A DNA stretch of 60,000 bases from the NCBI GenBank assembly GCA_029204225.1, contig CM055101.1:29501975-29561974 (forward strand), given 5' to 3'. The DNA is from Diphasiastrum complanatum (Eukaryota > Streptophyta > Lycopodiopsida > Lycopodiales > Lycopodiaceae). The number at the start of each line of letters is the position of its first letter. Position 1 is the stretch's first letter. A program made the translations under genes and the position numbers. Of the stretch, positions 22,007 to 34,118 are shown piece by piece. The notes beneath the pieces are model-generated. The model was given only the letters and a program-made list of their open reading frames with translations, did not search any database and was not told where the DNA came from.

Positions 22007-22175
22007 TATTCCTTTTGTCTCCTTTCTTGTTTCCTTTTGCTCTCCCTTCTTGGTTGCTTTCCTCTTAGTGCTATCCACACTCTTGCCCTCGGTACTCTTG
22101 TTCATCTTCTTGATCTTGCTCCTTTCCTTCCTCCTCTTCGTCCTCCTTTGGTTGCAATCAAATGGTAATGAGTAG
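22007..22175 (-). other. Lys/Arg-rich open frame beside the LTR, copy A
   Basis: The minus strand is purine-rich and encodes a basic peptide (fragments RRRKERSKIKKMNK, KATKKGEQKETRKET) that ends just before the LTR at 21999. The 61-codon version in copy C (33177-33362) is intact. It may be a coding tail of a copia element or simply an extended polypurine tract. Confidence 0.35.
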
Positions 22176-22355
22176 TGATTTCATGATCACACTTTTTCCT
22201 TTTTTGTTTTTCATTAATCTCGTCTTAGCTTTAAACTAATGCCATTGCGTTGTCATGCTTTTGTAGGTGACAAAATTGGGAAGCAACGACAAGAAAATTG
22301 GGCTCTCAAGCAATGGATCTAAGATGATTGGTGCTAGATTATGCATATTTCTAAC

Positions 22356-22466
<111 letters not shown>

Positions 22467-22912
22467 TGCTACTCCCTTTTGGTTGCAATTTAATTGAGTA
22501 GATCAATGTGTACAATATATTAAAAGATTGTTCTATTTTGCAAGTTTTTTTTTCTCTTTATTCGTTCACCATTCAAGCACTCTTAGCAGAATCCGAGGGG
22601 AAAAATTTGTAGCTAACAAGGTACTGAAGATATAAAAAAGGACATCAAAATCTATGGATTTGTTAGTAGCAATATACTAACACTTATTCCGACACCCATA
22701 GAGTGATTTTTATGCCCTTCAATCTGTACATTGTAGATCTGTGTTTGTTTAAATAAATTTGTTTCTTTTATGTTTGTTTTGTAGAGTTCAGATCTAATTT
22801 TTCATTCTCCAAGATAAGAGTCCATTTTTTGATCGACCTTTTTAGTACTTGGTGTTTGTAAATCTTGGGATTTTGTGAGATTTATGAGTGATATCATGAA
22901 TTATGGATGTGG

Positions 22913-23109
<197 letters not shown>

Positions 23110-23665
23110 CCTTTCATTCATCATGAACTATGGATGTAAGAATGAGAGAGATCTAAAAGATCTATCATTTATTGAAAGATTTTAGTTTAAGAAGATATGA
23201 ATGTTTGATTATAATGTGAATTTGTGTGTGTGTGTTATTAAAATTATGATGAGATTTGTAAATGCTAATAAAATGTTGGTGAATGAGATTATTGATTATG
23301 AATGAAAACATGATTGTGAATTGAACAAGATCTATGATGAGATTTGTAAATGTTGATAAAATGTTGCTGAATGAGATTAGTGATTATGAATGAAACCATG
23401 ATTGTGAATTGAACCATGATTGAGATTAGCGATTATGAATAAAACCATGATTGTGAATTGAGTAAAGTTACAAAAAATGAAAGTGAGAATACACAAAGAC
23501 AGTTTAAGGTTAAAAAAAAAATTGTATTAGAGTGAAGGATTTTATAAAAACATGGGCAAGAAATTATGAAATGATATGTAAAAAAGAGTGAAAAGAATTT
23601 TGTAATGAGAAAGAGAAAGATTATTGTATAAGATTCTAGCTTAGAGAGATTTGTAGCTGAATGGT

Positions 23666-23671
<6 letters not shown>

Positions 23672-23731
<60 letters not shown>
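23672..23731. repeat. (GA)n microsatellite
   Basis: About 30 uninterrupted GA units. The 23.2-23.5 kb flank contains several diverged copies of a phrase like gaatgagattagtgattatgaatgaaa with aaccatgattgtgaattga, a short AT-rich tandem array. Confidence 0.96.
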
Positions 23732-23734
<3 letters not shown>

Positions 23735-23799
23735 GAATAAAATTTTATAATTAAAAGTAAAAATATGATGAATGAGATTAAAATGTGATGTAGATTATG

Positions 23800-24170
23800 A
23801 TGGTAATTTTGAATGAGATTGGAATGTGAATCTAGAATTAGATCGACATGTGAAATTAGAATGCAATTTTTTATGTGAATTAAAATGTGAAATTTGAATG
23901 AAATATTTAATGTGACATTTGTGTTAGCATCAATGTCATTGGCACGTTTCATGTCAATATTTGACACATTGAATATGCGTCATATTTTGACAATTTCTTA
24001 TGAGTTTCATTGCTATTTTTATTTTTTGTTTGCAAAGAGTTGTTAGTGGTGTTTTCCAAGAGAAAAAATATGATCAGTTGAATTCATATATGTTTTTAAA
24101 TATAGGGTTGAAAAAATCTGATCTATTGAATTCGTATATGTGTTTAAATTTAAGCTGATCTAAAGCCCAT
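23800..24170 (+). repeat. AT-rich repeat, inverted partner of 11395-11720
   Basis: Shares with the reverse complement of 11395-11720 words such as gtgacatttgtgttagca, atgagtttcattg (variant), ttgtttgcaaag and gtggtgttttccaagag, across its whole length. No coding signal. Confidence 0.8.
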
Positions 24171-24451
24171 CTAAAAGATTGCGCATTTTGTTTCAATGTC
24201 TTTATTTATAGTAATTCGTAAAAAAAATTCCAAGCAATTTATTGAATATCTCAATATTTAGTAGTAGTAGACAATCTTGACATGTATCTACAATCTTAAA
24301 AGTGAGCTTTTATTGTTTATTAAGCAAAAGTAAAATATATAATGAATGCTAGGTATCACCACAAACTAAATGGTACTTCGCATCTTTATGCTTCATTGTA
24401 AAGCGCACATCATATTTTACTTAATATGCCAATGAAACATTGGAGGGAATT

Positions 24452-24830
24452 TACATGGTTTCAAAATCAGACGAGTGGATTGGATTTTGATTTTAGCAAC
24501 ATTTGAATTTAAAAATTGGTTTTGCCGCGAACCTATGGACCCATTTAAGCGTAGGGCAGAGAGAGAGTCTCCTAGCGTGACGTTAGTATGCTATATATAG
24601 GGTGTAGGCAATCACGAAGAGACGGGGAGCGTGCGAGAGAGAGAGATGGTGAGGGATAGTCTTTTTGCTACGGCTGGCCCTTGCCAGTTCCGCCATGCAG
24701 ATGCAGCAACAACAATAGCAGGGACTGACCAAAACGAGTGAGTACAGCAGTGTGGCATAAACTCCATTGTTGGGGTTGATAGCAAGAAAGAATTTCTTGC
24801 CTGCTAAGCTTTTAATTTTCGTGCGAGGGG
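24452..24830 (+). pseudogene. TPD1-like promoter and exon 1, copy A
   Basis: Near-identical to 33925-34300: tgacgtta element, TATA box ctatatatagg (24591-24601), a GA-rich leader, ATG at 24646 and the exon 1 donor (exon ends 24737, GTGAGT follows). In the signal-peptide frame (LALASSAMQMQQQQ) a stop follows at once; in the ATG frame the exon is open. After about 24826 it diverges from the 34-kb copy and no exon 2 is present. It is a copied promoter-exon fragment, with no complete gene. Confidence 0.6.
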
Positions 24831-24831
24831 G

Positions 24832-25150
24832 AGAATAAAAATTACACAACTTTTCCTTGGATTGGAGAAAACGCACGCCACCAAATGCTTTCTGTCGCAA
24901 TTCAGTCATTAGGAGTATACAATCATCACATGCCACCTCAAACAAATAATAATATCCCTGCTTTTATTTAAAATGATGGGAAAACCATGATCAAACAAGA
25001 AGATTAAAGTATTTTAAATAATATCAAAGAACGACAAAAATGAATTAAATTATCCAAAAGCTAAGTAAAAAGCTAAGTAAAATTTAGAATAGTAAGCTAA
25101 TTACTTAAAACTAATTGCTCGATGTAAATAAGAAACTAAAAAGTAAGCTA
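24832..25150. other. No gene recognised
   Basis: AT-rich DNA with a short imperfect tandem repeat (tagtaagctaattact...aaaac and gatgtaaat, twice between 25089 and 25178). This may be the 3' tail of the non-LTR element described next. Confidence 0.35.
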
Positions 25151-25151
25151 A

Positions 25152-26000
25152 TTACTCAAAACCAACTGCCTGATGTAAATCACTAATTAAAATAGAACCA
25201 GTAATAGGTAATGCATGAAGCTTTGAAGCAGACACTCCTGCAAACTGAGCCCGTTGAAGAATTGAAACCGCTTGTGAACGTTGTAATGCTATAGAAATAC
25301 ACTGACGGTAGAAAGAAACAATGACAGAAGGTAAGGTAATGCTTTTTCCTTGGCATTTCACCATAAGCTCCGCACATAAACATAGAAAATCATTAAATTT
25401 CTTGTGAAGACAAAGGGGATGAAATCTTCACCGGGTGCACGATCATTATAATCTCTTTTCTTTTCTTGAGCTGCATGAGATGCAGCGGCCCCTTGCGTGG
25501 TGGAAGAACGATGAAGGAGGTCCATACGAGAGGGATCAGCAATTACAACATCTCCTAGAGTACGAATTCCATCACGGGAAATAACAAGGTCAACTCGTCG
25601 TCGAGTAGATTGCGAAGAAGGCCCTGGTAAAATGTGTGTTTGTTCTTGAACAACATGAAAACCACTATCATGAGCAATAGCAGCAACGACATCACGAATG
25701 GAATCGAAACAATACGTTCTCCACCTGAGAGACACCGCATAAGATGAGTACCCAAGGAGTCCAACACATGTCACATGAACACTTAGAGATACCAATTAAC
25801 ATTAGATGTGGAAGACCCAATCTAGTTCGAAGGGCAGTTATAAACAAGTCATTGTTGACTCGCAATAGTGGAAGAACTGGACGTGCAACCAGCGAAGCCC
25901 CTGCACCTGGACCAGCACAAGAAAGAAGACGAGCTCGAACTGCATCGAAAGGTAAATCTTTGATAAGTTGACCGAAGGAATAAGAGTGAAGATGCTCCAT
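25152..26000 (-). pseudogene. Non-LTR retroelement C-terminal region (nuclease-like)
   Basis: Read 3'-ward on the minus strand through several frames: AGPGAGASLVARPVLPLLRV, FITALRTRLGLP, CSCDMC, DSLGTHLMRCLSGGERI, then RRRVDLVISRDGIRTLGDVV, QGAAASHAAQEKKRDYN, DFIPFVF and SFYRQCISIALQRSQAVSIL. The order (zinc-like C-C-H-C, variable helix, RR.DLV with a distal D.V, AA..AE/QEKK.DY, PF-F) resembles the tail of non-LTR reverse transcriptases that end in a restriction-like nuclease. No RT core is present upstream, so it is 5'-truncated, as non-LTR copies often are. At least three frameshifts. Family assignment is tentative. Confidence 0.45.
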
Positions 26001-26059
26001 AATAGTCTGCTAAAAATCCCGTTACTGATTTGTCACAAGAGATTAAAACAACTTTCTTC

Positions 26060-26700
26060 AAACAGAAAGTTGTCTTACATGCTAGTTGTACTTTGATCCA
26101 TGCAAGTTGTACTTTGATACGTTTGTTTTGATTTAATGTTCCTTGGGTTAAAATTTATGTTTGCAAAGTATAGATTGAATATTGCCAATCCACTTGTTAA
26201 CAAGGGGAGGTGAAATATCACTATGCTCAAAGTCAAAAAAGCATTGAACTCGAAGAAAACGAAAGATTAAAGGAGATTGTAATTTGCAATGATTTAAAAT
26301 GGTGATTTGAAGATCAAAGAAGCTTTGCCTTAAGATGTGTAGGCTTAATGTTGAATAATCATTGAGTCATTACAAAATGACACAAAAGTCATTGCTATTT
26401 ATACATTGCAGTTTATACAAGAAACAAGGACGTGGCATTGTATCACAAAGGCCATGCCATGGCATATTATTGTGTTTTAACTTTTTGTGAAGATTAATAA
26501 AATCCATACGAAAAAATTATAAAATGTGTACAAAAGTGATATTTTTTCTTTGCCAGAGACTTAGAGACTAATATATTTTTACAAAATGTATATTAAAAAA
26601 ATACACAGCTATACAAGACTGGAGCAGTCATCTCCTCGAAGGGGTAAAGCTAAACAAGAATATGATCCTATGCACACTACGTAGGGAGGCGGTCCAACAA
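26060..26700. other. No gene recognised
   Basis: AT-rich, without coding signal. Two near-identical 17-20 bp phrases (agttgtactttgatcc / agttgtactttgatacg) lie at about 26084-26120. Confidence 0.4.
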
Positions 26701-26739
26701 TGTTGGCATGATAGTTTGTCAAGTCACGCACATGAGACT

Positions 26740-26940
26740 TGTAAGAAATATAGTATTCGAAACAGTCGATAAGGCTGGTCATGTGCTAAGTGGCTCTAAA
26801 ATCGAAAAACCTGCTTCTGTAGTTGCATTTGCCATCTAATTCAATAGCCTTTTGTTCTTGTTCTTGTTTAGGAATATGCGGCAACCTTGGATCTCATGGT
26901 TGGTTCGTTTGTAGTATTTGCAGAAGAGCTTCTTCCTAGT
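26740..26940. repeat. Gypsy 3' segment, direct repeat of 31730-31980
   Basis: Shares cagtcgataaggctggtc, gttgcatttgccatctaatt, caatagccttttgttcttg and gtagtatttgcagaagag with 31730-31980. Here it lies just beyond the integrase end of the gypsy pol. In copy C the same segment is joined directly to the RT fragment. Confidence 0.8.
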
Positions 26941-27299
26941 TGGCAAATTCGACTGCTCTCAACCTTGTGATGGTTTTTTATTCAACTTTGATTGTTTTGA
27001 GCCTTCATTATTTTGCTTATACAAGCTCTTGTTTGTGTATAGGGTCTGAGAGTCGACTGTCGATGAAGTAAATAATCTGTTCCTTCAAGTATCTTCCTGC
27101 AGCAACAAGAGCTTGCATGTTTTCAAATTCTTTTAAAAATATTTTCTCTTTCATTTCCTCACGGAATCACAAGCCAATTTGTTCGATAAGCCTTTGATGT
27201 CAATTAGATGTATATTTAGCCCATTCACTCATTTAGAAATCGGAATCAATTTAGCGTATTAAAAACTATCCATTTGAAGGAATCCAAATAGAAGAATCA

Positions 27300-28630
27300 T
27301 TGAAACGAAAGAAATTATGCTCTCCATCTCATAACATTGAATAAATAATAAATGGCTTCTCTTTTAATATTATTTTTCCCTTCATGGGGGTGATACATTT
27401 TCACACGACTGTTATTAACCACAAAACATATACCTGGCGAGCAATGCCACAAAATCAGCACATTATTGTTGAATATATCCAGAATTCGATACGGCCCTTC
27501 CCAGTGTTAATGCTTGGATCTCAAGGTATTCATAATACTACCCTGCTAATACAACACCAAGTCTCCCTTTTGTAGATCTTGTTCATGTATATGCTGACCA
27601 AACCACCATGCTTGCTGTTGTTTAGCTATCCAGTTTTGCCAGTAAGCATACCCACAATGTTCTTCTAATTTCTTTAAAACATGTAATTGTTCTCACAACA
27701 TCTCATCCAACGATAAATTATGAGCAGTTTGCACATGCAGATTTGGCAACACAAATTTGTAAGGCACATCCACACCATAAACCAATTGGAAAAGTGTAAA
27801 CCCTGTGGATGTCTTATAACGCCAGTTGTAAAAGATCATGCCATGAACTTCCTTTCTCTAACACTTGCTTTGCTACGATTCATTTCAAAATTTTATTGGT
27901 GGCTTCAGCTTGGCATTGCCATGCGGATAATACGAGGTAGATGTTTTATGCACAGTCCTAAATATGTGCATCATTTCTACAAATGTATCATTAATGAAAT
28001 GTGGTCTGCAGTCCGAAACAATTTCTTAGGGACATCCAAACCTTGTTAAGATATTATTAAATTTGGCTGTGGACATTGATGTGTTCTCTCAAAGCCTTCG
28101 CCTCTGCCCATTTAGTCGCATAATCTATGGCTATCACAATATACCGATGACCAATTTTGGATGGTTAATCTTTGGAATGGTTCAATCGGTTGCAGATGTA
28201 CCAATGGATAGTCCATTGCCGACACTGGTCTCAGATGTCTTTGGCAAGCATCACATTTCTTACAGTAATCAGCAATATCTGTCCAAACAGTAGGCCACCA
28301 TTATAGTTTGGAAAATTTTCAAACTGTAATTTCAGATGTGAAGTGTCCTCTCACATATCCAGAATGTGCATCATCAATTATCGATGTGACATCTCTGGAT
28401 TGAACACATCGTATCAGAACATGATCTTGGCCTTGCTTATATATTTGGCCTTCAATAACTTGAAAAGTGCGCACTCTCCATATCAGTTGACATCGTTGGG
28501 ACATTTTGAAGTGATTAGGAAATGTCCCCTTTGTCCAAAAAACTAAACAAATCTGCTTATCAAGAATCCAATACCAGTTTACAATAAATAATTGTGCGCG
28601 CAACATTTCATCACCACCTTCCTCTACATT
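27300..28630 (-). pseudogene. Ty3/gypsy integrase, decayed
   Basis: Upstream part (28606-28319) ends GQIYKQGQDHVLIRC, then AHSGYVRGHF and, past a stop, YCKKCDACQR, the HHCC zinc-binding region. Core fragments follow in different frames (AMDYPLVHLQPIEPFQ). Near 27.75-27.85 kb YKTSTGFTLFQLVYGVDVPY marks the end of the core, and KLEEHCGYAYWQNW with QKGDLG lies farther on. Many stops and frameshifts. It continues from the RNase H region, forming one decayed pol. Confidence 0.78.
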
Positions 28631-28639
28631 ACTTGTCTC

Positions 28640-29600
28640 AATCTGGGATAACTGCTAGGCTAGCTCGTGAACTCTGCCTGGTTGAATTCAAATATCAAAC
28701 TCAAATTCTTGAAACAAAATCATCCACCACCATGCAATCATACGAACAATCGCATGCTTATGAATCGGATATAGCAGCAGTTGATGGTACATATACACCT
28801 AGTTTAGTTGAGTTATTATGGAAATTTTGAGGCCAACCTAGAATTTCAACTTAGAGATATAAAAATAAATGTCAATAACGAACTATATAGTGTTTGCTAT
28901 TTTTGGGAAGAAGATTTGTAGACAAGGTTGGACTTAGACCCATTCTAATTGGCATTGCAGTTAGTCACTCAAAACTAAGTAAGATCTTGTTCCAATATTA
29001 TCAATTGATTCATCAACATACACCACATAACCCAAAAACATAATTTTTTTGGCTTGTACTTTAACCCTCTGCTGGATAATTCAAGTCCGAAATCATAAAT
29101 CTCAAACTTGAAACTGAAACCCTATTGTTTTTGGTAAAGAAAATCTTTTATTGTCCAATAGAAAATGATGAAATTTGCAAAGAGCAAAAAATACGCTTAA
29201 TGCTTCCCTGTCTATTGTAGAATACTTTTTCTTTGTAGGTGTCAGCAATTTGCTTGCATAATACACAAGATGATCATAACCCTTCTCCTCTTCTGGTTGC
29301 CCAAAACACAACCTACAGCTACCTAGGATGCATGTGTATGAACATGAAAGGGTTTACTCCAGTCTGGAGGTCACAATATTGGTGCATTTTTCAACGACAT
29401 CAATCAAATCTTGGAACACCTTATACCGGTTAATAGTTACCCTATAGACGGCTCACTTCTTGAGGACCTCATACAAAATATGAGTCCTATCTGCATATGC
29501 ATAGATATACCATCGATGATAGCCCGTCATTCCTAAGATTATTTGCACTTCTTTTGGGCTCTTTTAAAAATGCATGTTCTTAATGACTTCAATCTTAGCC
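28640..29600 (-). pseudogene. Ty3/gypsy RT connection and RNase H, decayed
   Basis: From 29600 downward on the minus strand: GQFISKDGLFIDPAKIEVIK and GMTGYHRWYI (RT connection), then CFGQPEEEKGYDHLVYYASK, LTPTKKKYSTIDREALSVFF and CKFHHFLLDNKRFSL (RNase H with the conserved Y.-.D.E.LA-type motif), and FEFDI.IQPGRVHELA further on. Several stops are present. The order RT, RNase H, integrase identifies Ty3/gypsy. Confidence 0.85.
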
Positions 29601-29607
29601 GGATCAA

Positions 29608-30260
29608 TGAACAATCCGTCTTTGGAAATGAATTGTCCTAATAAAACTCCTCTCTACACACAAAAAGTACACTTTTCTAGATTAAGACTGATTTTAAATT
29701 CATAACATCTTTGGAAACACTTTTCCAAATAATTCAAATGATCATCATCATCCACATATAGACAAAAATCGTTCAAGACGATTTTCATAAATTTGTCTAA
29801 GTAATCATAAAATGCCTTCGTCATCACTTTTTGAAAAGGCTGTTAGTGAATTCTAATAAACCCCACACTCACTAATTTTTCAATTGCAGCTCTAATCCTA
29901 TCCACATGCTTTGGATTCATCTGATGTCTCTATTGCCGAACCGGTCTAGCATCAATTGTATTCTAGTAGACCTCTTCTGCTACGCCTCATAATTCATCAT
30001 AAGACCAGGCTAAGACAACCTTATAGTTTTTCAACAACTCCATGGCTGTCATAATAAAATCAAGATCATGTTCTACCCCAATGAATATATTCTTTGGATC
30101 ATCATCTATCACCAAATTAATTCGTATAATTTTTTTCCTAGCTACCTATTTTGGACTCAATCGGGCAGGTTCCTCCTTTAAAGTCCTGGATTTCTCAATG
30201 ATTTCAGAAAATTATTTGGCCACTGTGCTCGTATGTCCTCCGTTGTATCTTCATCTTTCA
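29608..30260 (-). pseudogene. Ty3/gypsy RT with internal deletion and protease-RT linker, copy B
   Basis: Homologous to copy A and copy C over its length. The linker LLKNYKVVLAWSYDEL and NTIDARPVRQ is followed by RT start RIRAAIEKLVSVGFI and then, across the same deletion, the post-catalytic region ending LEKCTFCV. Unlike A and C, it is still joined to RNase H and integrase downstream, so it best represents the parent arrangement. The catalytic palm is absent. Confidence 0.85.
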
Positions 30261-30290
30261 CCTGGTCTGCTTTGGATGAATGAGAATCCA

Positions 30291-30530
30291 CTACTTCAAC
30301 AGCAAATAGGTTAACCACCATAGATAAATGCACTTCCCCAACGGGTATATAATCAAAGAAAAACTTGTCAAGTGCAAGTCTTCCTCTGATACTTCAGACA
30401 TTGGCTGGAAGAGCAGTTCCTCAACAGTTTCAACGCCAACTGGCAGCACCCCAGAAGCAATCCTCCCTGATGCGTTTGCGGCTGAATCTTCCTTCCTTCC
30501 GCAGGAATAGTAATAATTCTTGTCGCCCAA
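30291..30530 (-). other. Short open frame upstream of gypsy RT
   Basis: A 79-codon frame with an acidic stretch (EELLFQPMSEVSEEDLHL) lies 5' of the protease-RT linker in sense with pol. It may be part of the protease-adjacent region, but no DSGA-type site is visible, so it is unassigned. Confidence 0.25.
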
Positions 30531-30559
30531 TCATGTACACCTCTTGTAGCCCGTAACCA

Positions 30560-31700
30560 AGGTCTTTCAACAAAAATAAGATATACATTTGCTCCTGTGG
30601 ACAGTGTTAGAATATTCTCCTACTAATCGATTAATCGACATTTTAATCTTCGTCCAACTTTTATCCAGGCCTGTAGATTTTTTCGTGTTTTTACACAGAC
30701 ATAACTACTCGAATATGGCTCACAGTGTTAGCATTTTTGGGATTTTTATTTTTCGGGATTTTTTCAGAGTTCAGGTATTTCACAAAATGCTAGATGACTC
30801 AAATGTTAAGGAAATGACGTTGGCGAAGACCTTCACATTTTTTGCATCACCAAAGTTACACTTTACGTTTAAATCTGCAGACAGACTGTTTACGACCAAA
30901 GCCACCGACTTGCATTAATTCATCGAGCAAGTAGTTTATGAGAAGTCCTAACTAGATGGATGCCAGCACATCACAGCCAATTCGGGGATGCATTTGATGA
31001 CCTAATTGATTAGTATAAATAGTTGTTCATATTCCTACATCTTATATATTGAAGCATAAAGATCAATCATCAAGTATTGAATAGTTAGCGTTTCTCTCTC
31101 AAGCTTTTAAACTTGAACACTCTTGAGCATTCTAGTTCAGTTCTTTAGAGTTGATTAAGAGATTGCTATTGCACTCACTGCTTATTAGCATTGCACTTAA
31201 TTCAGACTTTTCTTTAGTTGCTCAGAGATAGCTTAGAGTATGCGGCTTTGATCCGCAACTTGTTTTACTCATTTACATTTGTTTCATTTTCATACTAAAT
31301 CAATACTATCTTCTTATTGTGTTCAGTTTTGTCTCAAAATGTATGCATTTCCGTAATTCTTTGCGACAGATTATTTGTCTGATAATTCAATGCTTAATTG
31401 TTTGGTTGCGTAATCACTATAGTAGTAATGATTGCAAAGTTAGTTAATTATGACATTACTTTCAAGCCTACTCTCTACATATGAGAACTGGGTGATGATC
31501 ATCACGACACACTCAAATTTAACTCTTACCAGAGTTATCACTATGTTGCTACAAGAAGATAATCGAAGAAGTCAAGACATTCCATCTACCTCTTCGTCTC
31601 ATGCTCTATATGTCAACAAGGGCTCAAAATGATAGAAGCATAAAAGCTCCAAGCAGTCTACATCGAATCAAAAACAGACTCAAAGTCAAGAACAATTATC
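30560..31700. other. Unassigned region, possibly LTR-like
   Basis: A 109-codon plus frame (30589-30918) has no recognised motif. The text gcatttttgggatttttatt and ggcgaagaccttcac echoes the gypsy spacer at 745-795 and the gypsy leader at 54.0-54.7 kb. A TATA-like gtataaatag lies at 31013-31022. It could be the LTR or leader of a gypsy relative, but no paired LTR was found. Confidence 0.3.
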
Positions 31701-31729
31701 AAATTCACATTCATCAAAGAAGATGTAGT

Positions 31730-31980
31730 ATTTGAAACAGTCGATAAGGCTGGTCATGTGCTAACTGGCTCTAGAATCAAAAAACCAAAAGCTTTCGTCT
31801 AATGCTTTCTGATGATTTGTCATGAATGGATCATGATCCTCTTCTTAATTGAGTTGAGTTGATTCTGTAGTTGCATTTGCCATCTAATTCAATAGCCTTT
31901 TGTTCTTGATCTTGGCTAGGAATACGTGGCAATCTTGGATTTCATGGTTGGTTCATTTGTAGTATTTGCAGAAGAGCTTC
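31730..31980. repeat. Gypsy 3' segment fused to RT fragment (copy C left end)
   Basis: Repeat of 26740-26940. At about 31979 (gcagaagagcttcttc|tctacac) it passes directly into the RT fragment, whereas in copy B 2.7 kb of RNase H and integrase separates the two. This is an internal deletion product. Confidence 0.8.
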
Positions 31981-32530
31981 TTCTCTACACACAGAAAGTA
32001 CACTTTTCTAGATTAAGATTGATTTTCAATTCATAACAACTTTGGAAACATTTTTCCAAATAATCCAAATGATCATCATGATCCCCATATAGACAGAAAT
32101 CGTCCAAGATGATTTTCATAAATTTGTCTAAGTAATCATAAATTGCCTTCGTCATCACTATTTGAAAAGGCTGTTGGTGAATTTTAATAAACCCCAGACT
32201 CACTAATTTTTCAATTGCAGCTCTAATCTGATCCACATGCTTTGGATTCATCTGATGTCTTTGTTGCCGAACCGGTCTAGCATCAATTGTATTCTGGTAG
32301 ACCTCTTTTGCTACGCCTCATAATTCATCATAAGACCAGGCAAAGACAACCTTATAGTTTTTCAACAACTCCATGGCTATCGTAATAAAATCAAGATCAT
32401 GTTCTGCCCCAATGAATATCTACTTTGGATCATCATCTGTCACCAGATTAATTCGAATAATTTTTTTCCTAGCTATCTATGTTGGACTCAATCGGGCTGG
32501 TTCCACCTTTAAAGTCATGGATTCCAAAAT
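31979..32530 (-). pseudogene. Ty3/gypsy RT fragment with internal deletion, copy C
   Basis: An 88-codon frame from DQIRAAIEKLVSLGFIKIHQ to CFQSCYELKINLNLEKCTFC with the same missing palm as copies A and B. It retains LDDFCLYG, the relic of the catalytic loop. Upstream to 32530 is the protease-RT linker. Followed by the copia-type LTR exactly as in copy A. Confidence 0.88.
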
Positions 32531-32539
32531 AATTTCAAA

Positions 32540-33182
32540 AAGGATTTAGAATTTCTCTAATGTCTAGAAAGGTCTTTTTTGGATTTAGAACTCCTCTGAT
32601 GTCTAGAAATAGCTAGAACATAGAAATCACTACTTTATGCCATCTAGACTTTAGAAATGCACAAACATTTGATCATAAACACTTAGATATGACTTAGTAT
32701 TATCCTTGTACGTATAGTAGCAATAAAGTACAATATTGTACTTCACAAGTGTGAAAGCTAGATAAACCATAAATTCAACATTCTACGCATAGAAACTCAA
32801 GATATCATGAGATAAACACATGAGATGGACATCGAATCAAAACAAAAAAGTTCTCCATACAAAATGAGAACATCAAGATGATTTTTCCACATTTTTATAC
32901 CTATTTATAATAGCCATCATGTCACTTGGCCACTTGCCCTAAAATAGCAACTTCTTGGTACTTCACTAAAAGCCTAGAAATAAGTTACTAGTTTCAATGT
33001 ATCTCAACTAACCAATAGTAGTGCTCTAAATCCAACATTATCCACTTGAATACTTGTAAGAAGTAGTAAGAACACTATTTTTAGGCCTTATCAAGATTAA
33101 GAAATGTATCTATAAGTTGAAATTTCACTTTGGCCTCCAAAAATGCCAATAACCAACAAAACTAGTTGACAATCTTTCACAC
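32540..33182 (-). repeat. Copia-type LTR, block copy C
   Basis: Matches 21370-21999 with scattered substitutions and one insertion of about 20-25 bp (ttttccacatttttatacc) relative to copy A. It begins TGTGAAAGATTGTC on the minus strand at 33182, directly after a purine-rich tract. Confidence 0.65.
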
Positions 33183-33362
33183 CCACTCTATTCCTTTTGT
33201 CTCCTTTCTTGTTTCCTTTTGCTCTCCCTTCTTGGTTGCTTTCCTCTTAGTGCTATCCACACTCTTGCCCTCGGTACTCTTGTTCATCTTCTTGATCTTG
33301 CTCCTTTCCTTCCTCCTCTTATTTCTCCTCTTCATCCTCCTTTGGTTGCAATCAAATGGCAA
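33177..33362 (-). other. Lys/Arg-rich 61-codon open frame, copy C
   Basis: Encodes a highly basic peptide (RNKRRKERSKIKKMNKS, KRKATKKGEQKETRKETKG), with the stop overlapping the LTR start. Copy A has a near-identical counterpart. The coding strand is almost pure purine, so it may be an extended polypurine tract. The equivalent plus-strand leucine/phenylalanine frame is its mirror and is not considered a gene. Confidence 0.35.
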
Positions 33363-33548
33363 TGAGTAGTGATTTCATGATCACACTTTTTCCTTTTTTG
33401 TTTTTCATTAATCTCGTCTTAGCTTTAAACTAATGCCATTGCGTTGTCATGCTTTTGTAGGTGACAAAATTGGGAAGCAACGACAAGAAAATTGAGCTCT
33501 CAAGCAATGGATCTAAGATGATTGGTGCTAGATTATGCATATTTCTAA

Positions 33549-33664
<116 letters not shown>

Positions 33665-34029
33665 TGCTACTCTCTTTTGGTTGCATTTTAATTGAGTAGA
33701 TCAATGCATACAGTATATTAAAAGATTGTTCTATTTTGCAAGTTTTTTTTTCTCTTTATTTGTTCACCATTCAAGCACTCTTAGCAGCATCCGAGGGGCA
33801 AAATTTGTAGCTAACAAGGTACTGAAGATAACAAAAAGGACATCGAAAACTATGGATTTGTTAGTAACAATATACCAACACTTATTCCGACACTCATAGA
33901 GTAATTTTTATGCCCTTCAATCTGTACATGGTTTCAAAATCAGACGAGTGGATTGGCTTTTGATTTTAGCAACATTTGAATTTAAAAATTGGTTTTGCCG
34001 CGAACCTACTGACCCATTTAAACGCAGGG

Positions 34030-34118
34030 CAGAGAGAGAGTCTCCTAGTGTGACGTTAGTAAGCTATATATAGGGTGTAGGCAGTCGCGAAGAGACAAGG
34101 AGCATGTGAGAGAGAGAG
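34030..34118 (+). promoter_or_regulatory. Core promoter of TPD1-like locus
   Basis: A TATA box ctatatatagg at 34064-34074, an ACGT-core tgacgtta at 34051-34058 and a GA-rich leader ending at the ATG at 34119. All three elements are conserved in copy A (24591) and partly in copy D (10333-10345). Confidence 0.6.

Noticed and set aside
25744-25971. 75-codon plus-strand frame
   Set aside because: Antisense shadow of the non-LTR element tail, which has recognisable motifs on the minus strand.
33166-33369. Hydrophobic Leu/Phe-rich plus-strand frame (also at 21984-22175) as a membrane protein
   Set aside because: It is the antisense of a purine-rich, lysine-rich stretch next to an LTR; hydrophobicity follows from pyrimidine richness.
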